Below, in pieces: positions 47,801 to 56,282 of a stretch of 64,000 nt of DNA. The notes beneath the pieces were generated by a model. The model was not told where the DNA came from, did not search any database, and saw nothing but the letters and a program-made list of their open reading frames with translations. How positions within the stretch are numbered: the stretch's first letter is position 1; each line of letters opens with the position of its first letter. Source of the stretch: Saxidomus purpurata (lineage: Eukaryota > Mollusca > Bivalvia > Venerida > Veneridae); NCBI GenBank assembly GCA_022818135.1, contig JAFMSR010000002.1, positions 25,526,268 to 25,590,267 on the forward strand, written 5' to 3'. The position numbers were made by a program, and so were the translations under genes.

Positions 47801-48181
47801 TTGTAACTAGTGGTTCTAATTGTTTTTTTGTTTGTTTTGTTTTTTTAAGGGCAACAAGACTGGACATACACCTGTGTATCTATGTACTCATTCTAATGTA
47901 ATATAATGTTAAATAAGGCAATTACACACCAGTACAGTTGAAAAAAAATCATGTTTTAGTTTAAAAAATTATATTACCCAGTATTACCATAGACTGCCCA
48001 TTTTAGGGATATTGCCCAGCCCGGGATTTCACCGGTGCCCGGGAAAACCCGGGCGGGCAATACTCTGTCCACCCTGGTTGACAGCCACTTTTTAGCCTAA
48101 ATTTTCGATAATCCGAAACTAAAACACATCTTGAGATGTTCACATACCTTTGTCGAAGTGATCTCTGTATTTTTCTGACAT
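38874..48181 (-). CDS. MSRB1: Methionine-R-sulfoxide reductase B1 (selenoprotein R), 3 coding exons with in-frame TGA
   Basis: It reduces methionine-R-sulfoxide in proteins; the animal B1 form uses selenocysteine. Minus-strand exons: 48181-48148 ([11 protein letters not shown] plus one base, donor gtatgt), 40292-40152 (GTELF, then [10 protein letters not shown], ending NALK, donor gtataa) and 38990-38874. The last exon has the zinc pair CAKC, the [14 protein letters not shown] stretch and SQSRF followed by TGA (38912-38910), then [11 protein letters not shown] and TAG. In vertebrate MSRB1 the codon after SRF is selenocysteine and IFS follows, so this TGA is read as Sec. Exon 1 ends in phase 1, but exon 2 changes frame internally: GVYACA reads in the exon-1 frame and GTELF in another, consistent with a 2-bp deletion at the second Cys of the first CXXC. 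The expected protein is about 98 aa, shorter at both ends than the vertebrate form. Intron 1 (about 7.9 kb) is full of transposons. No SECIS was located. Confidence 0.9.
41496..41621. repeat. Nested perfect-to-near-perfect hairpin
   Basis: Outer arms ggaataagtataggttagtg / cactaacctatacttatttcc, middle arms around tttacaaaatt / aattttgttttgtaaat, and at the centre GAGCGGC-TGC-GCCGCTC (41548-41564). Three concentric inverted repeats. Confidence 0.85.
41967..42069. repeat. Second hairpin inside the 40483-42845 element
   Basis: Arms agaggctaaaattgagaaat...atagaaaccca (41967-42006) and tgggtttctatat...atttctctatttagcctct (42029-42069). It is itself preceded by AGGGCAAACACTAA (41946-41959), which is inverted at 41768-41782. 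Confidence 0.85.
43592..43930 (+). CDS. Unrecognised acidic, polar ORF (hypothetical)
   Basis: 112 codons. From about codon 26 the composition is protein-like and acidic ([33 protein letters not shown]). It ends at TAG. A pyrimidine-rich stretch and an AG before the DSDDEKK codons could be an acceptor, and the 71-codon frame at 43124-43339 could be an upstream exon. I recognise no family. It lies antisense within MSRB1 intron 1 and could be a transposon-derived exon. Confidence 0.3.
   Translation: MSHPTHPVSKSVAHILQFHCKFKFTMYCPQDSDDEKKVRYALKQTWEARKLLMTSEDDIEPLQIPGLSYYQEIVSESELGHITISSESNMNVTDSELTGNQECVRAFKMEYK
44270..46020. other. Non-coding interval in MSRB1 intron 1
   Basis: AT-rich, with a G-run of about 19 at 45644-45662. 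The 80-codon frame at 45181-45423 shows no domain. No gene supported. Confidence 0.45.
46030..46334. mobile_element. Small foldback/MITE-like element
   Basis: Ends AGTGGTTTCACC and GGTGAAACCACT are inverse complements. Each arm contains several copies of a ctagtc-tttcacc motif. ATACC is present just outside both ends and may be a short target duplication. About 300 bp, no ORF. Confidence 0.6.
46340..46445. repeat. Dispersed repeat with ggtaatactggg motif; inverted partner near 47978-48080
   Basis: Both segments contain runs such as gggtaatactgggcaat and agcccgg...ggg, in opposite orientations about 1.6 kb apart. They may be the ends of one element or two independent insertions of one family. 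Confidence 0.45.
46622..46909 (+). pseudogene. hAT-family transposase C-terminal (dimerisation) exon remnant
   Basis: After an acceptor-like gctttgaacag, an open frame of about 95 codons reads WWSS...[10 protein letters not shown]...[15 protein letters not shown], then LRNKLG and KLVF. This order (WW, then P, A..LL, SS...RIFS..G.I, RN.L, KL) is the hallmark of the hAT C-terminal dimerisation domain. The usual E of the SERIFS box is I here. No DDE core exon was found nearby, so I treat it as a fragment. It lies antisense in MSRB1 intron 1. Confidence 0.65.
47394..47679 (+). mobile_element. T-tailed retroposon family X, copy a (longest)
   Basis: Starts ccactgaccgttccaaggcg, contains a (TG)n tract, then gtggtgtgcacttctgggtg and ggctgcgtttttggtacgtg, and ends cctgtttgatattatttttg plus a T-run. 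Five further copies lie at 50717, 52264, 53601, 54754 and 56630. Confidence 0.8.
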
Positions 48182-48311
48182 TTTATACCTCGTGTAGGCT
48201 CCAAACCAAACTCTGATTGAAATTACAGCATCTAATACCAAAACCAAGTTGTTGTTGTTGTTGATCGCTATTGGAACGTTCTAAACTGGTGACGAATTAG
48301 CTGACGATAAG

Positions 48312-48395
48312 AATAGAGGAAAATGCTGACGACATACGTAAAGAAGGATTATCGGAATGCTAACCATATATGTAAAGAAGGATATTTTCAATCGC
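48312..48395 (+). repeat. Fragment related to the Mutator-like TIR at 485
   Basis: Contains two tandem gct-ac-cata-gtaaagaaggat units, similar to the subrepeats in the 485-617 TIR. No opposite end or 9-bp duplication was found. Confidence 0.4.
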
Positions 48396-48649
48396 TGTCC
48401 TCTAATGATTAAGAGTTATTTCAATCAAAGATCTATAAACTATACCAGTAGATCTTTGTTGCAATGGTCAGAAGTAATTGTGATGCCGATGTTTATATTA
48501 GAATGTTATAAAAATTCAATATGTAATCATGAAATGATAGAACTAAAATGATTCTATTTCTGTTGCAAACCATTTTAATTATTTTTTTTTACAACTGTGG
48601 CTTCTAAATTAGTATCAAAACGACCCATTGGAAAAAATTGTACACTATA

Positions 48650-50240
48650 GTTCCTGATACTGTGGAAGATTTTTATACCAACTCAATCTCACAAAGGGAT
48701 TTGTTTTACTTGAAAACCGTGTCAGCGAGTTTTATATCTAAAGAATCGCAATTTGAATGTATACAAAAGCACAGTTCTAGATGGTATACCTGCAACATTT
48801 TTGAAAGATGGTGCTAGTTTTTTGTTTACTTGTTACTTTCATTATCAATATGTCAATCTATGATAATTATGTTCCTGATAAAACGAAACTTGCCAGAGTC
48901 AAACCTTTGTATAAAAAGAATAGCACTCTTGATGTTGGTAACTACCGACCTGTCAGTATTTTAAGTATTATTTCTAAGATATTAGAAAGAGCTGTATACA
49001 CACTGTTAGAATTGTATTTAACTAAATATAATTTACTGTATGGGTCGGGTCACACTCAACTGACACTTGTCTTATTCATCATTAAGACTGTATCAAGAAT
49101 AACAATTCTAGAGGATTATTTACTGGTATGATCATGATAGATTTGCAAAAAGCCTTCGATACTGTTGATCATAACATCTTATGCAGAAAATTACATCTTA
49201 TGGGAGTTTCTAACACAGACTGGTTTCAGTCATATTTGATAAACAGAAAACAAGTTGTCAATATTAAGAAAACTCTTTCGTCTCCTGCTACTGTCACTTG
49301 TGGAGTTCTCCAGGGCAGTATATTAGGTCCCTTACATTTTTATGCTATGTGAATGACATGACCACCAGTATCGACACAGATTGCAAGCTTATTATATATG
49401 CTGGTGATAGCACTATATTTTTTTCTCATAATTATCCAGATATTATTTCAAACAAATTAGGAAAAGTTCTTGAATCTTGTTCAGATTATCTTGTTGATAA
49501 GTTATCGCGCCATCTTGGAAAAACAGACTGTATGCTTTTTGGACCTAGAAAGAAACTAAGAAACGTCAAAAAATTTAATATTGTATGTAATGGTCAGACC
49601 ATAGAATCTACAAAACAAGTCAAATATCTAGGCTTAAATATTGAAAATATTTTGTCTGGTGAGGCCATTGTCAATAACATTATCTCCAAAGTTAATTCAA
49701 TACTGTGTCACTTTGATTATTCCTGCTCTTCTTGGTATGAACGTCTTAACAAAAGCCTGAAAAAGAAACTGCAAGTAGCTCAAATTAAAGTGGTTAGATT
49801 TATTAAGGATTATCATCCTAGGACTAGTTTAACTGATTCAGATTTTTCAGAAGTGAACATATTAAATATTGAAAATAGAGTAAAGCAACCAAGACTAAAT
49901 CACATGCATAAGATTTTTTACAATAATTGTCCAGAATATATGAAACAAAACTTTGTTCGTCTATCTGACATACATAATTATGACACTCGATCAAATAAAT
50001 ATAACTTTTTTATTCCTCATTGCAATACAGTGTGTGTTGATACTTTCTTATATAATGACATTAAAGAATGGAATAGTTTACCAGAAAATATCAAGTCTAT
50101 AAAAATATATCTTTGTATAAAACATCAGTTAAAAGCCATATTGTAACAAACTGGAAGGCACAATTTGAAAATTGTTTGTTTTATATTACAAGACTTAAAC
50201 ATATTGCTTAACATTCTAGTTTCATTCTTCTAAGTACTCT
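48650..50240 (+). mobile_element. Decayed non-LTR retrotransposon (LINE) reverse transcriptase
   Basis: Three frames (about 48650-49131, 49128-49352, 49298-50146) together give one RT: VKPLYKK and NYRPVSILSIISKILER, DLQKAFDTVDH, then the GxxQGSxLGP-type turn, a catalytic box reading YAGD where Y/FADD is expected, the VKYLGL motif and a C-terminal YDTR region. Frameshifts and the lost Asp make it inactive. The endonuclease and first ORF are absent. The overall style suggests a Jockey/CR1-type clade; that is inference. The C-terminal region ends at a stop at 50146, and a 26-bp x 3 tandem repeat follows. Confidence 0.85.
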
Positions 50241-50263
50241 CATATGTTGTCAAAATTGTGATA

Positions 50264-50345
50264 AAGAGAACACTCTGTGATACTATAGCTAGTGAACATT
50301 CTGTGATAATATAGCTAGTAAACCCTCTGCTATAATATAGCTAGT
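50264..50345 (+). repeat. 26-bp tandem repeat, three units
   Basis: Unit approximately aacactctgtgataatatag plus ctagtg, repeated three times with few changes. It may be the tail of the LINE. Confidence 0.7.
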
Positions 50346-50685
50346 CTGCAAAAGTTATTGATTCAAGCAATAGCTTTAATTCTCGTCTTGACCCCATTGG
50401 AAATAAACTTTCGAGCTTAATGGGTTATCCATGCAACCATAGATCAATATTTCTTTTGTTTTTAAGATTATTTTATAACTCAAGTTTACGTATCATCTTA
50501 AAAGGAACATGACCATTTTTTAGACAAACAAGAAAATTCATTTATAAAAGTACGCTTTGCTATAATCTTATGATTGATGTTTGACAAGTATACTTATTTC
50601 AACTGTGTGAAAAACGTGTGCTTTGCAAATATTGTAAAGAAATATTGAAACTCTTTAGTTGCTAGGTTGTTAATATTTAAAATAC

Positions 50686-51790
50686 TGTTGTGATCACAAT
50701 TAAAGCCCTTATGGCTTGTTTGCTTTGTATGCTAGTGTGTGTTGGTAGTGTATATGTGTGTGTGTACATGATTGTGTGTGTGTGTCGTGTGTGTGTGTGT
50801 GTGTGTGTGTTGGTGGTGTGCACTTCTGGGTGATGTGGGGCTCGTTTTGGGGAGGCTGCGTTTTTGGTACGTGGCATTCCCTGTTTGATATTATTTTTGT
50901 TTTTGTGTTTAGTTGTGTAATATTGGTTGTCGAGTTAAACTAAACTCTATGAAAATCCAGTTTTGTTTACATTCATAACATAATACATGTTCATGAGCGG
51001 AGAATCATCTGAACTATTGAACTTATAAACCTTATTCAAGGAAAATGTTGGACTGAGACAAATTATCTGACCTTGATGTAACCGTTTATGAACTTCATGT
51101 CATCTGTGCTACTCTATTTATGTGATAATCATTGAACTTTGCTTTCCCTGTGAAATTTTGTATAACAGGCACCGGTGAATGTTATTGTGTTACGCAATGC
51201 ATTATGGGATTGTTTACTAGTACCGGTGCTTGGTTACATAATCTACCTGATATTTAGTGCAAGTTATTTTCTGGAAAGCCATCAAATGGTACCTAATATT
51301 GTTAAAAGCTGTAATCAATTATTGTAAAACTTTTCAAAGAAATTGTCTAGGTTCATATCTTCCTTTAAAACTATAGGTTTAACTTTGTGCCCTGAATTAT
51401 TAGGAACTGTGCCCAGAAATTAATGGCACATTAATATAATTAGTACTGTGATCTGTAGTCTGTGTATCAAGTACTCTGCACCCTGAATCTTTGGTCACTG
51501 TGCCCAGAAATTGTTAGCACTAAAGTCTGAGCAGAATAAAAGGGCCAGATTTCTGTGGTCTGCAGTCAGTCTAAATCAGAGTTCCAATCAAACTTCTGCG
51601 TTGTTCAACCATTTAAGTAAGACTCTAACAAAATTCATTTATAGTTTAGACTGTAGTTTGACACATTTTTACATATTTTGATATCTATGTATTTACAAGA
51701 GATATTTTCTGTTGGGAACAGTGCATTTACTGAACAGTCACTATAGAACATTTTGTTGATAGGCTCTACATATTAACTTTCAAGTCAAGT
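50686..51790 (+). repeat. 5' LTR (right boundary uncertain), interrupted by a retroposon
   Basis: The start is set by the match to the 3' LTR. The family X copy b (50717-50904) splits it. It holds a roughly 100-bp direct repeat (51370-51432 and 51470-51521, both with actgtgcccagaaatt) and a TATA-like cagaataaaaggg (51532-51544), the likely promoter. The 3' LTR is too truncated to fix the right end. Confidence 0.55.
50717..50904 (+). mobile_element. T-tailed retroposon family X, copy b
   Basis: Starts within the family at tttgctttgtatgct (5'-truncated), with a (TG)n tract and the usual gatattatttttgttttt end. It splits the LTR sequence that reads gcttgtgtttaattgtg at the 3' LTR. Confidence 0.85.
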
Positions 51791-51817
51791 CAAGACAAGT
51801 CAGTAAAGTTAAGTCAG

Positions 51818-52200
51818 TAGTGGCTCGGCCACTCATAGATCTGACCAAAAAGGACAGAGAGTTCAGATGGGACAGTAAATGCGAAAAAGCTTTCGAAATG
51901 CTGAAGGGGGCACTTGTCAGTCCAGAGGTAATGGCCTACCCTGTTAATGAGGGGGGATAATTTACTCTTGATGTTGACGCATCAGGGGTCGGCATAGGTG
52001 CTGTGCTACAACAGATGCAAGAGAAGAGAGAGGGTTGTTGCATACGCCAGCAGGTCCTTAAACAAAGCCGAGAAGAATTATTGCATCACAGACAAAGAGC
52101 TTCTTGCAGTTGTTTACTTCGTGCAATACTTCAGGCAATACCTCTTGGGAAGAAGGTTTGTTGTTAGAACAGACCAACAGACTGTCCTGTGACTTTGGAA
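51818..52200 (+). pseudogene. Ty3/gypsy pol: RT end and RNase H remnant
   Basis: Frames read REFRWDSKCEKAFEMLK, then after a stop FTLDVDASGVGIGAVLQQ, then after a frameshift (about 52020) RVVAYASRSL, ITDKELLAVV and FVVRTDQQ. The RNase H acidic residues D (TLDVDAS), E (DKELLA) and D (VRTD) are visible, so decay is by frameshift and stop rather than loss of active-site residues. Confidence 0.85.
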
Positions 52201-52263
52201 CATGGTGGGGGTAAGAGTGAGGTTGGGTGCGCACCATAAACCGGTTTAAGCTCCCCAGTGGTG

Positions 52264-52537
52264 TTTTTGCCACTGACCGTTCCAAGGCGGTGCCCCACTG
52301 TGTTCCTTTAATTGTTCGTTTTGTCCTCGTGTGTTTGCTTTGTATGCTGGTGTGTGTTAGTGGTGTATATGTGTGTGTGTGTGTACATGATTGTGTGTGT
52401 GTGTCGTGTGTGTGTGTGTGTGTGTGTGTGTGAGTGTGTGTTGGTGGTGTGCACTTTTGGGTGCTGTGGGGCTCGTTTTGGGGAGTCTGCGTTTTTGGTA
52501 CGTGGCATTCCCTGTTTGATATTATTTTTGTTTTTTT
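52264..52537 (+). mobile_element. T-tailed retroposon family X, copy c
   Basis: Nearly full-length copy (starts tttttgccactgaccg) inserted between the RNase H and integrase segments. (TG)n tract about 70 bp long. Confidence 0.85.
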
Positions 52538-53600
52538 AGCAGAGTACATGCAAGTCATAACGCCAGCAGCGATGAAGCCCGAAGTACTAAGTCAGATGCA
52601 TGACTCCCTTCTCTCTGGGCATTTTGGTACTAAGCGAACCCGACAGAGTATACTGCAGAAGTACTACTGGTTTGGTCTTAAATGGGATGTTAACAAGTAC
52701 GTTGCCAGATGTGATGTTTGTGCTGCGACAAAAGACCAGGAAATCCCTCAAGAGCTCCAATGGGACGTCTTTCTAGCTGGGACACCCTGGCACTTGACTA
52801 CTTTGGACCCTTACCAGTCACTCCAAGGGGAAACAGATATATCTTGGTATTGACGGTCCACTTCACCAAATACACCGAGGTCATTGCTGTACCAAACCAA
52901 TCGGCTGAAGAGTGTGCTTCGAGAATCGCCAATGAATTTATAGCTCGATGGGGAGCCCCTTTGTCCATGCACAGTGACCAGGACAGAGCTTTCGAGAGTA
53001 GGATCTTTAGAGAGCTGTGCCCGATATTCCATGTGAGGAGGACCCGATCAAGCCCCAGAAACCCAAAGGGCAATGGGCAGACAGAAAGGTACAATGCAAC
53101 CCTCCTTAAGATGATAAGGGCTTACCAAGTTGGAGAGCAAGAAAACTGGGACGTCAACCTTGGTTGCCTGGCTGGAGCATACAGGTGTACACCTCATGAG
53201 TCCACTAAGTTCAGCCCAAATATGCTTAACTTGGCAGAGAATTCCATCTTCCTGCTGACGTAATCCATGATTTTGCAAGAGGAGAACAATGGCAGGCAAA
53301 CTACTGTGAGTACATTGACGAGCTTCGAAATCACATGCTGAGAGCCCACGACTGTGCTAGAAGGTACCTTAGAGCCAATGCCAAACGAAGCAAGGATCAC
53401 TACGATGTAAAGTCTAAACTGGCAAACTACAAACGTGGAGATCTGTGTGGTGCTTGCATGAGTCGAGGAAAATTGGAGAAACACCAAAACTGGAGAAGTT
53501 TAACGGTACATATCTTGTAACCGACACAAGATCTGCTTTAGACATAGTGGTCCAATTCGACGAAAGTGGTACCGAAAAGTTGCTGCACCATGACAAACTG
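52538..53600 (+). pseudogene. Ty3/gypsy integrase remnant
   Basis: The zinc-binding part has H-x6-H (MHDSLLSGHFG) and C-x2-C (CDVCA). After a frameshift near 52735 the catalytic core reads LALDYFGPLP, HSDQDRAF and NGQTERYNA, giving the D, D and E residues. A stop at 53261 and further frameshifts follow. The C-terminal region (GDLCGACMSRG, KFNGTYLVTD, LLHHDKL) is recognisable to about 53600, where family X copy d begins. Confidence 0.87.
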
Positions 53601-53654
53601 AAAAAAAAAAAAAATAATATCAAACAGGGAATGCCACGTACCAAAAACGCAGCC
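53601..53654 (-). mobile_element. T-tailed retroposon family X, copy d (5'-truncated, 54 bp)
   Basis: Inverse of ggctgcgtttttggtacgtg...gatatt plus the T-run, which appears here as an A-run on the plus strand. Confidence 0.85.
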
Positions 53655-53749
53655 AGCCTTATCAAAGTGTCAACATACCTAAGTGGATCGAGAGATACAT
53701 TAGGCGATGACAACAGAGACAAGAGAAGAAATAATAGTGAAATTCAATA

Positions 53750-54239
53750 GGAAGATAATGAAAAGACAAAATTAATGGGCCTTGTGTTGAAATAATCATA
53801 AAACATGTTAATGTGATAAATATTAGTGTAAAATTGTGGCGTTATTTCCATGAATGTAAATTTGATGTTATGTGTTACTTGTATGTAAAGCTAACAGTTC
53901 GGGTATCAAACCCAGTGTAAATAAAAATAAGAAAAAAAAACACATGCATTATCACAGTGTCTGTTAATAAGAAATAATGCAAGACAAAATATGAATGAAA
54001 AATGGTCATGAGTAAAGCCTTAAATATCACAATTCAATAAACATTATAAGTAATGAGAACGAAATAAACGGGTATCACAAGAGTTATATAAATAAACCAG
54101 GTTTCAAACCCATGGTAAGATTGGGTCGAAAGGACCCAAATTATTCATCGGCAACATAGTTAATTGTCCCACAGAGCACTTCAGAAGCAATGCGTGGGAA
54201 AGGTTTGTCATACACTGGTGACAACAGCTAAAGCTTAAA
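53750..54239. other. Non-coding interval inside the LTR element
   Basis: AT-rich, no ORF or motif recognised. Presumed linker between pol and the following ORF. Confidence 0.4.
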
Positions 54240-55412
54240 ATGAAAATACTTATACAAATCTTTGACTTTACAGGCATCACTCAGAATGAACGTTCAAGCA
54301 GCAAGACGTACCAGTGTAGATGCTGCCTATCAAATGGAGTACGAGTGGTGGATCGGCACTATAGTCTTGTAGACCACGTACTGGAGTACCATGTGCCCAT
54401 GGACCAAGTGCCATACAGTTTTTCGCTTTGTATTTTTAAGTGCTCAGAGCAACAGACACTCCTCAATCACGTTACCAAGTATCAGAGGCATGTTCGAATT
54501 GCAAAAACTGAGAGTCACCAATTACATACAGCAAATAGTTGTCTGACGTAACCCTGTGATTGTCCGCGAGGAATATAAAATGCCACTGGCGAAAGAAGAG
54601 ACCAGTCAATTTCAGCCAGTGAGGATATCCCCATGCCCAGAGGACCCCTTGGAAGACGATGATGACTGCTTCGATGATCTCTTCAAGGAAAATACAGCAC
54701 AGGTGAACAGCCCTAAAACATCTCTACTTTTGGCAAGTAGTGCCAACATTGTCAAAAAAACAAAAATAATATCAAACAGGGAATGCCACGTACCAAAAAC
54801 GCAGCCTCCCATCTTTTCACTGCTGTTACCGGCCAACCCACTACAAACTTCCAGATGCCAATGACTATTCCAACAGTGGCTCAGAGAGCAACCTCTCTAT
54901 AGCTAACCGGCGGAACTTCACAACCCACGGCTATGATGAGAACCGTTACAAATACTCAGCCACTGTTAGCTCCAAACACTGCTGAACCATTCCAAACTAT
55001 TAACCATCATGATGCCGGATTCATTTTACTCAAGGTACCGGCCCTTGGTGTGCCGTCTTATGTTCCAGGGTCTACCCTCGTGAGGTCCTCTCTTTCTGCA
55101 TTTAAGGCGAGCACCTCAAATGTACGAACGCCGTTAAATACCCCTAAACACCCCAGTGATCCACCTTCCAGAACCTGTGGACTTACAGCCCGTTGTAAGG
55201 CCATTGCTGATGCTTCTAAGTCAATGATGGAAGCTATTGATAGAAATTCCAGGGCGATCCGCTGCAAAGATACTGCTTTGTCTAAGGTGGTGTCCGAGCT
55301 TACCTATCTGAATCGTCAATTCAGCCAATGTAAGAATTCACGGGACGCTGCCCCCAGTAGCACCAGCACTCGCGCTGCCACGGACAGCCGTAGCTCAGAA
55401 AAAGGTCAATAA
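54240..55412 (+). pseudogene. Post-pol ORF of the LTR element, zinc-finger-like, broken
   Basis: Frames 54240-54551, 54556-54755 and 54933-55412 are consecutive parts of one protein, interrupted by stops and by family X copy e. The first has two Cys/His clusters (YQCRCC...DHVLEYH and CIFKC...NHVTKYQRH), like degenerate C2H2 fingers. The second is acidic (PLEDDDDCFDDLF). The third has a helical, coiled-coil-like part (ADASKSMMEAIDRNSRAI, VVSELTYLNRQF). It lies between integrase and the 3' LTR, where envelope genes occur in some retroelements, but it has no signal peptide or membrane segment. Function unknown. Confidence 0.6.
54754..54810 (-). mobile_element. T-tailed retroposon family X, copy e (5'-truncated)
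   Basis: Inverse orientation, A-run first, then aataatatcaaacagggaat through aaaaacgcagcctccc. Inserted in the post-pol ORF. Confidence 0.85.
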
Positions 55413-56153
55413 CCAACCACGTCAAGTGGAAAGGAGAACTGGTCAACTTTGAAGAGTTTGGTCAACAAACCTAAAAAGTTGATTTAAGTGACCACTTGCA
55501 TTAAAACTTGAAACCTGTTTACACCTAGTGATGCGGACAAATGAACTGTGCAACTAGTGAAAATGTGTACAATACAAACAGTGCTTGACGAGACTTCAGT
55601 CTTACTAGTACAAACTGCTGAACTACATTTTCTTTGTTTTAACCGAAGTTTACTATGCGCGGGAACTTTAGAAATGACTTAAATATTATATAAACTCCAA
55701 ACAGTATACCTACACAAAAGTTGATTATTCAATAAAAAAAACTTTTAGATAGTTGAAATTTGAATAGAATTCAAGCCACTGGAGTTTGTCATGAACTATA
55801 AATAGATACGGTAAACTGTGAAGCGAACAGACGTTTGAACGTGAACCATTAAATGCTTTAAAATTCCAGTTCGAACAGACTAACACTACTGATAAACAGG
55901 AGCATTTTGAAAACAATACATTGTTAAAGTGCTTTGAGTGATTCCAAGGAACATATATTATTCTCTTTTGTGTACTTAATTCACTTGTTAAATTGTTCCA
56001 TGTTTAATTTGTTAGCATACTTCTTAAATAATTCTAGTTATATTATCGTGCAACATTATATACTTGTGCGATACTAATGTTATCTAACTTAACCTCGTCA
56101 TTTGAAAATCAAAGCACTGAAAGTGCGAATTAAGGTAGTTGGAACTTTACCTT

Positions 56154-56167
56154 AAAAGACAAGGGGG
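56154..56167 (+). other. Polypurine tract
   Basis: AAAAGACAAGGGGG, three bases before the TG that starts the 3' LTR, where plus-strand priming occurs in LTR elements. Confidence 0.75.
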
Positions 56168-56170
56168 TAA

Positions 56171-56274
56171 TGTTGTGATATCAATTAAAGCCCTTATAGC
56201 TTGTGTTTAATTGTGTAATATTGGTTGTCGAGTTAAACTAAACTCTATGAAACTCCAGTTTTGTTTACATTCAT
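56171..56274 (+). repeat. 3' LTR, truncated to 104 bp
   Basis: Matches the 5' LTR at 50686-50716 joined to about 50905-50976, then breaks off into the host duplicated block (gggcgttgaatttgtatgtg). Confidence 0.85.
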
Positions 56275-56282
56275 GAACATGG

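Larger units (their letters stand above)
50686..56274 (+). mobile_element. Ty3/gypsy-type LTR retrotransposon, internally deleted and decayed
   Basis: The 5' LTR starts TGTTGTGATCAC (50686) and the 3' LTR starts TGTTGTGATATC (56171), directly after a polypurine tract. The LTR segments match (ggttgtcgagttaaactaaa). The order RNase H, then integrase, is the Ty3/gypsy order. gag, protease and most of the reverse transcriptase are missing. An additional ORF lies between integrase and the 3' LTR. Family X retroposons have inserted in the LTR, in pol and in the extra ORF. Non-functional. Confidence 0.85.
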
